A stretch of DNA of 64,000 nucleotides from Micractinium sp. NFX-FRZ (lineage: Eukaryota > Chlorophyta > Trebouxiophyceae > Chlorellales > Chlorellaceae), in assembly GCA_029339195.1 (NCBI GenBank), contig JAPTJF010000050.1, positions 124,001-188,000 of the forward strand. The letters are read 5' to 3'. The translations under genes and the position numbers were made by a program. The notes under the pieces are model-generated. The model saw only the letters and a program-made list of their open reading frames with translations. It ran no database searches and was not told the origin of the DNA. Each line of letters begins with the position of its first letter. Within the stretch, counting starts at the first letter, position 1. Positions 1 through 11,666 of the stretch are shown one piece after another.

Positions 1-115
1 TTCCCTCATCCTGCCCGCTGCGTGCTCCTCAGCACTGCTCCTCAGCACGGTTTGCAATTGCGGTTTCACAGCACACTGCTTGCAAACAAAGGCTCAAGGA
101 AGGGCAGCAGCAGCA
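1..115. other. 3' flank of the rotatin gene
   Basis: Sequence downstream of the rotatin stop codon on the minus strand. It presumably holds the 3' UTR. No polyadenylation signal is recognisable in the 115 bases available. Confidence 0.4.
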
Positions 116-3100
116 TCATGCCAGCAAGCGGCGCAGCGCGTCGCACGCCTGCCGCAGTGCGATTGCCCAGCTGGCGTGCTGCTCACACTCGCAAGCCGCC
201 ATGCCTGCCTGGATGCTGTCTGCACAGCGGACGCAGCGCCTGAGTGCCACCTTGACTCGCTCACCGCCGCTGCCGTACACGAGCGCCCAGAGGGCGTGCG
301 CCGCCGCCGCCGCCCGCCCGCCCTGCCCCGCTGCCGCCCCCACCGCATCCAGCATCCCCTGCAGCGCCCCCGCTTTGCCTGCCAGGTGAGCCTTGGCATC
401 GGGGTGCAACGCCAGCTGGCGCAGCACGAGCATAGCTGCCTCTGCTGCTGCCGCTGGCGTGCTGGGCTGCTGCTGCCCCGCCAGGTCTAGAAGCATGGTC
501 AGCATGTCACCCGAGGGCGCAGAGCAGCGCAGCAGCGCACGCTGGCCCTCAGGCTGCGCCCCCAGGTCCGCCATAACCTGCAAGGTGGGCAGCAGCCGCC
601 GCCACTCCTTGCCAGCAGCGCAATCTTGCAGGTGGCGCAGGGCGCGCTGCGGGAGGCCGCTGCTGTGGACCAGGGCTCGCGCGCCGTCGGGCGTGGCGGC
701 AAAGCTGGAGAGAGCGGAGGCCGCAGCGCCAGCGGTGCTGAGCGTGCTGCTTGACAGCAGCATGGCCAGCAGGCGCTCCAGCAGCGGCGGTTCACCTGCG
801 GGCAAGGGGCCGGGGGCGGCTGGTGGGTGTGCTTGCTTGAACGCTCCATGCTGGGCGACACAAGATGCATGGTGGTAGCCTGTCTTCCAGTGCCACTCGC
901 CACCACATGTATACCCCTGTCCAGCACCCCTCACCAGTGGTGCTGCACGCGTGGCGAGCTTGCTGCGAGTTGCCAAACACGCAGCTCAGCAGGCCCAGCA
1001 TGGTGTGCTGCACAGCCACAGCAGTACCAGGCTCCAGCAGCTGGCATGCCAACCCCAGCAGGCCTGCCGCTGCCAGGGCATCACAGCTGGCTGTGCTGTT
1101 CACCGCCAGCTGCTGCAGGAGGCTCAGCCGCGGCAAGAGCGCCTGCTGCTTGCTGCCCGCCGCCTGCCTCGAGCTGCTGCTGTCGCCGCCGCCAGGCGCT
1201 GCCGTCGCAAAGCCAGGGCTTTGCGCTGCAGTCGGCACCTGCTTCTGCTGCTTCTGCTCCCGCTGCTGCTGCTGCTGCTGCTGCTGCTCCCTGCGGGGCT
1301 CGCCGTTCTCCTTGGCTGCAGCGGGCGCCCGCGAGCCAAACGCCAGCTGAGCAGCGGGCCGGGCAAGGCGGCCAGCACCGCGCTGCTTCTTCAGCTGCTG
1401 CAGCTTGCTGGCTCTGCTGGATGCTGCCGCTGTTGCTGCTGCTGCTCCTGACTGTGCTGGCGCCGCTTGTGCTGCTGTGGCAGGTGCAGCGAGGCATTGG
1501 GCAGCAGCACGTGGGGCATCGCCTCCTGCTCCTGCCAGGCCGCGGCACTGGTCCAGCAGCGTGCTGTGAAGCCCCACATCCAATGCCACGCCCTTGGCTG
1601 ACTGGCTGTGCACCAGCAGACCGCCAAGAGCCGCCCTCAGAACGACCTGCTGCTGCTGCTGCTGCTGCGCTGGGTGCTGCATGCTCTGTACTGCACCAGC
1701 TGCTAGCGACGAGGCAAGCAGCACCACCAGATGTGTGCACAAGACTGCCCCTACCGGCTGGCGGTCCGCGTCGACGCTGCCTCCGCTGGAGGACGACAGC
1801 CCCAGCTGGTGCTCAGCGCCGGAGGGCCCCAGCAGGAAGGCGGCCGCCGTCTCCTTGTGCTGCAGCAGCACTGCCAGCAGGCGGCAGCAGGCAGCGACCA
1901 GGCCTGGTGGGCACCCACTGCCCTGCACCGGCCCTGCCATTGCAGCCGCCAATGCTGACGCAAGCGGCAACGGCTGGCAGCTGCATGCAGCCTGTGCCTG
2001 ATCAGATGCCGCACTGCCTGCCTGCAGCAGCAGTGCCATGGCATCAGCCAGCTCTGGCATGGCGGCCCAGCACGCTCGCTGCACCGCCTCTGCTGCTGTT
2101 TCCGGCAGGCCAGAGGGGCTGGCACAGCAGTAGGCTGCCACTGTGCTAAAGGCAGCTGTGGCTGCGGGGAGCAGGTCAGCAGAGAGGGATGCCGGACGGC
2201 CCAGTTGGCATATCACCACCAGCATGGCGGCAGCTGCCCGGGCAGCTTCAATAGTGTGCTGCAGCTTGACAGCAGCCGCGCTGCACTCTTCCAGCGCGCA
2301 GCTGTCTGCCACTGCCGTTGTGGTGCCCAGCGCCGCTGCTGCGGCAGCTGGCAGGCCCAGCAGGCGCAGCAGGATGCCACTGTCCACCACTAGGGCTGCC
2401 CTCTCAAAGTCCACCAGCATGCACTGCACTGCTGCGTGGGATGCCGCGCTCAGCAGGCGCGGCTCCTCAGCCTCCTACATGGCGCAAGGGGGAAGGTGCA
2501 GAGACTGAAAAAAAAGGCACATCATGAAGGGGTGCATTATGTGATGGCTTGATGTGCATTGGCAGTTCCCCAGGAGGCCAGCATGTTGTGCAGTACAAGT
2601 CAAAAAGGACACATACCTGCAGGGAGGAGCGCACGCTGTTCCATAGCTGTGCTTGCTGCAGGAATGCCTGGGCTGAGAGAGGGTCCACCGGCTGCGGTGG
2701 CAGCGCCAGCTGGTTGATGGAGGGCAGGCTGCCCTGGGTGTCATGGCCACCCTCGTCAGCCGCAGCCACATCCTCTGTGCCACCCTCGCCACCGTTGCCA
2801 TCTGCCTCAGCTGCCAGGTCAGACACTACAGCGGGCTGGCCAGCAGCGGCACCGGGGTGCGGCGACAGGCCGTGAGACATTGCTGCAGCCACAACTGCGA
2901 GTGCAGCTGCTCTGACATGCACGGGCTGGCCAGGGTCCGCAGCAGCCTCCACAGCAACTGTGCTGCACTCGGGCCACGCCTGCTGCAGAAGGATCCAGGT
3001 GGCTGGCACCGCCACAGCGGCTGCCACCAGGCGGAGTGCGGCTGTCCGCAGCTGTGGACTGCTGTCGCCTGCCGCTCGCGACAGCCAGTAGGTTGTGCCC

Positions 3101-6100
3101 AGCTCTGTCCACGCAGCTGCCCACTCCTGTGCTGGCGTCGCTTGCGTGAGCAGGTGCAGCAGCTCCAGCGCCTCGAGCACAGCAGCCTTGCCGTGGTGGT
3201 GCTGCGTGCTCCACAGCTGCTTTGGCATCAAGACCTGCCGCACCACGGTTGCTAGCAGCGGGCCAGCCTCAAGACGCCCGCCGGCACAGCACACGTGGCA
3301 GCCCACCATCGCAGCTGCCAAGTGAAGAGCTGCCACCCTGCCAGCATAGCTGCCCTGCTGCGACAGCTGCTGGCACAGCAGCGCCAACCACTCTCGGCTG
3401 CGCATCACTTCCAGCAGCTGGCACAGGTTGGTGCTACTGCCTGTCGCCATGCCCAGGCACACCACCTGGCACACAGCGTGCAGCACAAGCGGCAGAAGCG
3501 CCGCCTGCACATGTGAGCCCCCCGGGTGGCTGCCCAGCTGCTGTGCCCAGGCCAGGGCGCTGCCGCCCACAAACTGCTCAGCCAGGCAAAGCAGCTGCGG
3601 AGGGACAGGCTGGCCCTGCTGACTGACCCCCCGAGCCGCCAGCAACTGCTGCAGCAGCGGCAGCATCTCCAACCACAGCCAGCAGTCCTCAGCGGACAGC
3701 GGGGCGCAGGCCAGCAGGAAGCGCAGCGAATCCTGCCAGGGGGCCGCCGCCAGGGCTGCCAGCCCCTGCAGCCAGGGGATGTGAGGATGCACATGAGCAT
3801 GGCAGGGTTGCGGCATGTCTTCCTGCTCGTGATGTTCAGGACCTCCCCCAGCTGTCACAAACTACCGTGCCCTACCTCGGGAACCGCCGCCGCCAGCAAC
3901 TTGAGGCGGCACAGCGCTGCATGGCACTGCCTGTGGTCCTGCGAGGCCGCCAGGGCCGCCAGGCCCTCAGCAGCCGCCTGCGCTGGCTGCAGGCCTTTCA
4001 CCGTCGCCAGCGCTGCGCGCACAAAATCCAGCTCCCACTGCGGCTGACCAGGCTCTGCAGCTGTGAGAAGCTCCAGCAGGCCTCCGCTGTCGGCAGCTGC
4101 AGCGGTGCAAATCTGCTGCGCCCGCCACAGCCGCTCCACCTTGTCGCTGCCGCCAAACAAGGCTGTGCTGTCAGGCTGCTTTGCGAGCTGCCATACAGGC
4201 AGCACGCAGACAGAATACGGGAAGCAGTAGCTGGCACAGAAGGGCTCCGGCACGCCCTGGCTGGCACCGATCCTCCTGGCGTGGGTGCCGTCGGGCTGCC
4301 TGCTGCTGCCACAGGCAGTGCTGCTGCCAAGCACCGCGTGCACTTGCAAGCCCTCCAGCTGTTGCGCTGCTGCCTCAAACAGCAGGAGGTACAGCAGCTT
4401 GGCCACGGCTTGCCGTGCCGCGGGGAGGGGGTGGAACACCAGCGGCAGCAGTGGCACAACACGGCTATCTGCCTCTGCCAGCAGCCATTGTGACACAGCT
4501 GCCTGCTGCTGCTCCAGCAGCAGCACGAGGCAGTCCAGGGCTGGTTGCTGCGTGCGGTGCAGTGCCGTGGAGTCCAATGCATGCGGGAACAGCTGGTCCA
4601 GCACTGCAGGGGTTTGAGTGCATCACTCGTCAAGAGGAGGCAAAGGCACAGCAGCTGGGGCGCCTTTTGAAAGGCAGGCATGCAAACACCTGGTTATGTT
4701 TGGGTCCCCGCCGCCTTCCCCTTTACCTGCGCTGTCAGCCAGAATGGCAGAAAAACGTGGGTCGCACGCCACATGCGCAAGCTGGCCAAGCGCCGCCGCT
4801 GTCAGCTCCGGCGGCAGCGTACGGTTGCCAATGACGGTCAGCAGGCTCTGCACATCTGCGGAAGTGAACAGCTTGGCTGCTGCTGCCGCTGCCTTGTGAG
4901 TGCCATGGAGGTCTGCCCCCGGTGGGCAGGGTGCACCGGCGCGACCCAGCATGCCATCAAAGGGAAGCGGGTTGAACAGCATTGAGCCGGCCGTCGCAGG
5001 GCGCAGCTGCACCAGCAGCATGTGCAGTTGGGAGGCCGCTTCTGATGCTACGCCCGGATTGTTGTGGAACAGCGCAAGCAGCACGGGTGTCACGTGCTGC
5101 CAGGTGCTGCCCTTCTGCTGTGCTGCCACCTGGAGGGCTGTGGCTGCAGCAGGCCCAACCACTGGGAGGCTGGTACAGCACCCGAGCCAGGCCTCCCAGG
5201 GCAGCAAGGCCGTGCCGCACTTGTTGGGTGCAGCGCTTGCCGCTGCCTGAAGCAGAGCCGCTGCCAGCTGCTGGCGGCCTGGCTCGTCGCTCAGAGCCAG
5301 CACCAGGCTGCCTGCTACTGCTGGCTGCGCCACCAGGGCTACACCGCCGCCTGCCAGACGTGCTGCTGCCGTCATCGCCGCCTTTCGCATGTCTGGCTGG
5401 CGGTGAAGCAGCAGCGATGCAACAAGTGCGCCGGCAGCAGGGATGCTGGCGCAGCGGCTGGCCGCCTGCACGATGGCCTCCACTGCTTGCTGGCAGCCGG
5501 GGTGCGGCAGCAGCGCCAGCGCCGCCAGCTGCTGCTGCACCTCTCGACAGCATGCTGCTGCCAGGGCCGGGCTGGGTGCATGTGTCAGCTGTTGCACCGC
5601 CGACAGGAAGCCCTCCTGCCGTCCCCGCAGGCTGGCCACTGCCTGCAGCTCGGCTGCCGCTGCCGGACGCAGGTGCGGCAGGCAACGGAGGGCAATCGTG
5701 TGCAGGTCAGGCGCTGCCATAGCTGCCACTGGGTTGATGGCCAGGGCTGCAAGGATGTCGCACAGCAGGGGGGGCAGCGCCTGCACACCATCGGAGTGCA
5801 GGCAGCACAGGCTGTTTGCAATGGCAGACCTGTGGGAAGGCGGGTTGCAGAGGTGGCAAAGCCCACCCCAAACATTCCAGAGGACGAGCCGCACTGGTAC
5901 CATCTAAAGAGTGACGATTACTTTTCAAACCAAGCCCTGTCACGCCCACCTGCGACAGAGTCGACTCTGGCATGCGCTCCAGCACGCCCGCCACCAGCCG
6001 CAGGATGCCACTGCTGCCTGGTCCCAGCACCAGCACGTGAAAGCCGGCAGCCCAGTCGGCGGGTGGCGCCACGTCGGCGCCGGTGCAGTCTGCCACCTGG

Positions 6101-7745
6101 AGGGCAGGAAGAGCAGACCACACGGGGAATATTCCAAGGTTCACAAGAGATGCACATTCTCTCCCAGGTCCCATGAGTCGCCTGGCTCCGTGAACTAGAC
6201 ATTCAAGACTGACATGTGTACTTGTTTCTGCCACAAGTAGTAGGCCGCCTGGCCCCTGTCAGCAAGCCAGTCTGGACAACAGCACCACGAAGCGTGCCGG
6301 CTTACCAGGCTGATGCGCAGACTGTCGGCCAGTGCGCCCAGCAGCTGTGCCAGGGGCCTGGCAAAGGGGCCGCTGCCAGAGGGTGGTGCGGTGCGCAGCA
6401 GCGGCAGGAGCGCCACGGCTGCCTGCAGCGCCTCGTGCCGCAGGCTCTCCTCGCCGCAAAGCGCTGCGCAGCGCATCAGGCCCGCATGCGCTATATCTGC
6501 TGCTGTGCTGCCATCACTATCCGCCTGCTCGTCTGCGCAACCCTTACTCCCCCGTGCTGCCGCCCCCAGAGCCCGGGCAAGCTCCTGCAGCACCTGCAGC
6601 GCAGCTGCCACCACCCGCGGCTGCACCCGCCCGCCGCGCCCCAGCAGACCCAGCAGGCTGTGCACCAGCGCCGGCTCCCCCGCCACTGCGGCGGCCGGCA
6701 TGTCTTGCAGCACGCCGTAGCGCAGCATGGCCAGCGCCGCCAGCAGGGCCGCCTCATCAGCAGGCTCAGCACCCAGCTCCAATGCCACCTCAAACAGCTG
6801 TTGGGAGTCTTCGTCCGACAGCCGGGCAGCGGCAGCGCCCCGCTGGATGCAGCTTGCCAGCGGGTCGGGTGGTGTGCCAGGCCTGGTGTGTGCTGTGCCC
6901 AGGCTGGGCTCTGCTGCCAGCTCTGGCGACCAGGGCAGCAGCGGCGGGGACAGTCGAGGCGTTGACAGCGCGGTCCGCCGTCCCCAGCTGAGCGGCGGCT
7001 GAGCCGGCACCGGCACGACTGCTGTGCTCACAGCTGCTGGTCCAGACGGCGCTGACCACACTGCCTCTGCGTGTGCTGCTGCATTTAGTGTATTTGCGCA
7101 TGCCGCTCTTCCAGCAGCCCTTGAAAAGGGTGCTGCCTGGCCGCGCTGGCACAGCAGCTCGCCCAGCAGCGCGGTGGCGGGGCAGGCGCAAGCAGGTGCG
7201 CTGTCTGCCAGTCGGATGAGCACCTGGTCAGCACCCAGCTGCAGGAGCTCACCCGCTGCTCCTGGTATTCGTCTCAGGAGGGCTGAAAGCAGGTCCAAAG
7301 CCGGCAGCGCATCGGCGGCGGGATCGCTGCTGGGTGCTGGCGCTGAGCAGGGTGCGGGGTCACTGGCTGGGGCGCCGCAGCACAGGCCCAAGCAGGCCAG
7401 CAGCGGAGGCAGTACTGCTGTCAGGTCGTCCTCTGTCACCGCAAGCAGGCCGTGCTGCTGCTTGAACAGCAGGCTGCGCAGCGCGCGGAGGCGCACATCG
7501 GGCAGCGGATGCGCTGCACAGGGGGCGTGGGCGGGCCGGTGGCGGCGGCGAGAGGTGGTTAGCGGGCGGCAGGGGAGGCGCCTTGTTATAAATGCTGGCG
7601 CTGAACTAGCAAGCACTGAGCATGTACTTGGCAGTTGGCCTGGCACGCTCAGCCCGCTGCCACTCGCGGCCTCGCCTCCGTTAGGTTATGGCTGCGGCGC
7701 AATGCGGGTTGCCATCGCACCTAGCTTCTCAAACAGCGACTGCAT
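116..7745 (-). CDS. RTTN: Rotatin-like armadillo-repeat centriole protein (8 exons, 2176 aa)
   Basis: Rotatin is a large armadillo/HEAT-type protein needed for centriole assembly and length and for ciliary basal bodies. Deduced exons (transcribed right to left) are 7721-7745, 6306-7513, 5950-6096, 4727-5780, 3876-4603, 2617-3765, 935-2474 and 116-795. All phases close, giving 2176 residues against about 2200 in animals. Joining the 25-nt first exon to exon 2 gives MQSLFEKLAHPLPDVRLRAL, followed by a LLFKQQHGLL segment. This closely matches the start of the RTTN N-terminal domain (HPL.E+R.RAL..LL.K..H.L). The next block (LPALDLLSALLRRIP..ELLQLGADQVL) also fits that domain. The remainder is Ala/Leu-rich helical repeats, with a poly-Gln tract near residues 1825-1845. 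The acceptor of exon 4 was chosen by phase: a stronger-looking site at 5829 would shift the frame. Its divergent neighbour is the CbiX-like gene. The family call is strong at the N-terminus and is inferred for the poorly conserved remainder. Confidence 0.8.
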
Positions 7746-8422
7746 GCCGTGCGGGCAGCGCGCAAGGCTTGCCGCCGGCCCTGGCCAAGAGCGCAGCGAG
7801 AGTCAAACCGGTCCCGCTGCCAGTATCGGAAGGAATGTTGGAACCAGCAGCACACATGTACGGTGCAAAATATGCTCGAATTGAAGGGCAGCCGCGTTGG
7901 GGAACCATCCTTGCATGCGGGCGGCGGCGGCGGCTGCCACGTGAGCGGCAGCGGCAGCAAGCAGCCAACAAACTTGTTCTGGGCCTTGCTCGACATGACA
8001 GCTGATTCATTACTCCCACAAACAATTCTTGTTTTGACACCCCCCTCCTGCGATAAGAATGAGCCCTCGAACCCCGCCTGCCGGTGCCCCGTGCACCCGT
8101 CGAGCTCTGCCAAGTTGCCGACTGACGCCCCGTCTTGGTTGCAACTTGCCCATCCCAACTGCCACAATGGGAAATCATCTCAGTTAAGTGAGGATGGGTT
8201 CTGAGACGGGCGTGCATTTCAGGCAGCATTCTCGACTGCCCTAAGTAGAGATACCTACTGCCCGCCCGCCCGGCGCCGCCCAGGTACTACCCATGCTGGC
8301 TGAGATCAAGGTGGTGTCTACCACTGGCTCCATATCAGCCCCGGCACCTTGCTGCTTGCTCCTCGTGCCCTCGCGGGTGGTTTGGCGCTGCGGGGCGCCC
8401 CATGGACTGACCTCCTGTCCCC
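7746..8422. promoter_or_regulatory. Divergent intergenic region between rotatin and the CbiX-like gene
   Basis: About 677 bp between two start codons that face away from each other, so it should contain both promoters and 5' UTRs. An open stretch beginning at the ATG at 8293 lies in another frame relative to the chosen downstream start, and I see no support for using it. No TATA-like box or repeated motif stands out. Confidence 0.45.
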
Positions 8423-11036
8423 ATGCTCGACTCAAAAGCCCTGCGGTCGGGCAGCCTGCAGGGGCGCAGCGCGGCCCTCGCTCGCGGCCAGCTTCGGCCG
8501 GCAGGTGCCTCATGGAGTTACCTGCCATTCCGGGGCCCGCCCCGGCACCAGCAGCAGCAGGCAGCGCCTGCCCGCCAGCATTGGCGGCGGCGGGAGCGTG
8601 CGACCGTGGCCCCGTGTGCTAGCTGGGCACAGAGCACAGCTGTGGGGCGCCCGCGTTCAGCAGAGGTGGTGGGTGTGGTGATAGTGGACGCGGGACGGCG
8701 CACGCCGGAGGGAGACGATCTTCTCATCGACTTTGCTGCCGCCTACGGGTGAGTTGTGGCGGCCTGTGCAAGCTGTCAGCCAGCCAGCGCCCTCCCCGGG
8801 GGACGTGCAGGGAGGTGCAAGTGCAGGGCACCTACCCACTAACAGCAACGTGTGTACCTGTATCATTCCGTCACCCTCAGTGTGACCGCCCCCCGCTGGC
8901 CCGCTCGTTTCCTGTGCAGGCAGGCGTATAGACGCGGCATAGTTGCTGTGGCCAGCCCTGCCACCCTGGAGATGGCGGTGCGGGACTGCGTGGAGGAGGG
9001 CGCAGACAAGGCAGGTTTAGATGTCGCATGCACATCAGGCGGGCTGGTGCTCTGCTTCGGTCCCATGCTTGGGGTGCCATGCATAGCTCGCTGCTCTCCT
9101 GCAGACGCCTGCCCAATGCTGCCAAGCTGCTCCCAAGCGCACTCCGTGGCGGCAAGAGTGTGAGTGCAGCCCAGCATCGACTGCCTGCATCAGCATCGAT
9201 TGCCTGCATCATCCGCACCCCTGCAGATCATGGTTGTCCCGTACGTGCTGTCCCGCGGGCGTGAGGTGGAGAACGACCTGCCCATGGCGCTGGCAGATGT
9301 GCAGCTCAAGCTGCCCGGCATCAGGTGAACCCTCCCGCTCTGTGCTGGCAACGCGCTTTGCTGAGCACAGGGAAGGGGTGGGCAGCGTGGGAGGGCGAGA
9401 GGTCTGCATGCTGCTGCACAGCCTCTGAAGAGCGCTGAGCCGAGTGTGGCTGCGGTGCATTCACTGCGTGCTGCTGGGGGCTGCCTGCAGGTGCATCATT
9501 GGGGAGACGATCAGCGTGGCGAGCCTGCTGACTCAGCACATTGAGAACCAGGTCAAGGTGAGGGAGAGAGGGTGGGCGGGGCAGAGAGGGTGGGGCGGAG
9601 ACTGGGCATGGGGTGGGGCAGAGGCAGGGGAGTCATGCTGCCAGCAAGCAAGTGGCAGTGCATCCCGGCAAAACAACAGCTGGCCTATGCAGACGAGAAT
9701 GAGAGGCGGGTCAGAACGTGCCTTGAAGCAGGGCCTGTGCCAGGGCCGCAGTGGCAGGAGAGCGGCTCACCTGCCCGTGTGCCTTACCACCTCCCACCTG
9801 GCTGACCTCCCACCATCCTGCTCCTGCTCCTGCTCCTGCCGCCTCACCCAGGCGGTGGAGACGACCGCACCCGCTGCGGCAGAGGAGCGCTGGTGGACGC
9901 CTGATCCGGTGCACGAGAGGCGGACGCAGGCGGTGCCAGCAGCGGGGCCAGGCGCGGCCCTGCCGCCTGCTGAGCAGCGGCAGGCGTGGGGGGAAGCAGT
10001 GCACCATGCAAGCCACGAGCAGCAGCCGTGGGGTGTGGAGGCAGAGGAGAGGGAGGCCCTGCTGGAGGCTCAGCCCATTGCTGCCGCCACATCAGCAAAG
10101 GCCCCAAAGACGGCGGTGGCGTGGAGCGATGACTTCAGCGCTGCCTTGACCGACGGCGTGCTCGTTGTCGACTACCGGCAGACAGCGGCGACGAAGGAGA
10201 AGCAGCCGCAGCAGCCAGCAGCTGCCACCAGCTCCTTCCAGCGCAGCAGCTGGGGCGATGACATCAGCTACACGGGCAGCAGCTGGGGCGGCGACGGCAT
10301 CAGCTACACGGGCAGCAGCTGGGGCGGCGACGGCGCCAGCAGCGCGGGCAGCAGCTGGGGCGGCGGCAGCGCCAGCAGCGGGGGCAGCACCTGGGGCGGC
10401 GGTGGCAACAACGTGGCAGCTTCCTCACCTGCGGCCGCCTCCGATGGCCCCGCATACTGGTACTCATACTCTAGCGATACAGAAGAGGACACCCGCGCTG
10501 CCAACAGCCACTCCACCTACGGCGCAAGCAGCGGGCATTCGGGCCACAGCGCTGCAGACACCCCCTCTTTCTGGCCCAGCGGCAACGGCGCCAGCGTGGT
10601 GGAAAGCGACGCTGCTGCAGCGGCTGGGGCGGCAGGGGAGGCAGAGGGGGATCAGCCGGCACCGCCCCTGGAGGACCGCCTGGCACACATGGAGGAGCAG
10701 CTTCAGACCATCACTGAGCTGCTGGTCAGGAGCAGGGGGGCCGGGCGGCCGGCCCATGGGGCGCGACGGCATGCGCCGCGCCGGCGGGTGAGTTGGAGCA
10801 AGAAGGGGGCGGGGAAGGGAGAGACTATGCATGCCCCTCCCAGACCTGTTTACCATCCCAGCCGTGTGCTGCGGCCCCCTTCAGCGACGCTTGTGGCTGC
10901 AGGGCTCACACGTGCCAGCTCGCTCCCTTACCTCTGCCCCATGCTGCAGGGCCAGCCCCATGCTGCCGACGGCGCCTCCCAGTACTCGCCGCAGCAGCTG
11001 GAGTTCCTGAGGCGCAAGGAGGGGCAGGAAGAGTAG
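8423..11036 (+). CDS. CbiX/sirohydrochlorin-chelatase-like protein with WG-repeat C-terminus (6 exons, 534 aa)
   Basis: Exons are 8423-8748, 8920-9010, 9227-9324, 9491-9557, 9852-10787 and 10950-11036. The intron after 9010 starts with GC (AAG|GCAGGT); the phase allows no nearby GT. Residues 1-80 are rich in Arg, Ser and Ala, like a plastid transit peptide. Residues 82 to about 190 follow the CbiX/SirB chelatase fold (VGVVIVD.G.R, then DCVEEGADKIMVVPYVLSRG, then a segment reading DLPMALADV). SirB inserts iron into sirohydrochlorin for siroheme. Here the usual HGSR histidine is Ala90 and the second histidine (PAHMEL in plants) is Thr124, so chelatase activity is doubtful. The region from about residue 195 is low-complexity, Ser/Gly/Ala-rich, and carries seven WG dipeptides. 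A short coiled-coil-like stretch (EDRLAHMEEQLQTITELL) lies near the end. The start at 8423 is the first in-frame ATG giving a full leader. Fold assignment is good; function is unknown. Confidence 0.75.
10224..10420 (+). repeat. In-frame SSWGG tandem repeats in the CbiX-like gene
   Basis: Five degenerate copies of a unit of roughly 11-13 codons, with cores reading SSWGD, SSWGG, SSWGG, SSWGG and STWGG, separated by DGISYTG-like or ASSAG-like spacers. At the DNA level the repeated core is agcagctggggcggcg. Two more WG dipeptides occur upstream in the same exon (AWGEA and PWGVE). Confidence 0.85.
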
Positions 11037-11666
11037 TGAGAGGAGTGAATGTGGCTGCTCTGCACCCCTCAACCCCCCGCATTTGGTATTCATTGTTTTT
11101 GATCTGATCCACGAGATGGTTGAGTGCTGCTGCTCTGTTTTTCATGCGCTGCCAGTGGCACGCCACTGCACTGCACGGCACGCAGTCGAGTGGAGGGACG
11201 AGTGCCGCCTCTGTACACCGGTTTTCCAAGCAACATACGGCTGCAGTTTTGAGTATTATTGTTGCTAGAAATGTGAAAAGCAGCGTGAACCCACAACAGT
11301 TGTAAGCTGGGAAGCACTGTGCGCGAGCAGCATCGGTGTTGACAAGGGTGTGCTTGCGCTTGCAGCAGCACTGCAGGTGGCTGTAAGTTGTGGGGCTGCC
11401 TCAGGTCCTGAATACCGTGATATTTTCCACGAGCAGGGGCCCAAGTTTCCATGCACATGACTCTTCAGCCCACTGAGAAAAGAAGCCAACATGAGGAGGG
11501 GCAGATTCTGTTGTGCGCCAGGCGGGCGGCGGCACGAGGCGGCTTCCCCAACAAGCAGGCACATCAGCCGCTTCTCTACTTGGCGACATACACGCAACAT
11601 GCCTCTTACAGCGGCAAACTGCTCGTGAAGCGGCGGGGCGCGGGCGGCCGCTTCTGTATTTGCGGG
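11037..11666. other. Intergenic region with TGTAA polyadenylation signal
   Basis: 630 bp between two genes on the same strand. A TGTAA element at 11301-11305, 265 nt past the stop codon, is a plausible polyadenylation signal for the CbiX-like gene, since green algae use this motif. The rest should include the promoter and 5' UTR of the subtilase. No other gene is supported. Confidence 0.5.

Noticed and set aside
827..2149. Long open frame on the plus strand, antisense to rotatin
   Set aside because: It is a GC-driven shadow of the rotatin exons, with repetitive Ala/Arg/Gln/Cys composition and no family resemblance. Similar shadows occur opposite most exons in this window.
5780..5829. Stronger-looking acceptor at 5829 for rotatin exon 4
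   Set aside because: Using it shifts the frame relative to exon 3. The acceptor at 5780 keeps the frame and the total closes exactly.
5064..6176. Second long plus-strand open frame antisense to rotatin
   Set aside because: Cys/Arg/Gln-rich nonsense composition. The opposite strand carries coherent spliced coding sequence with closing phases.
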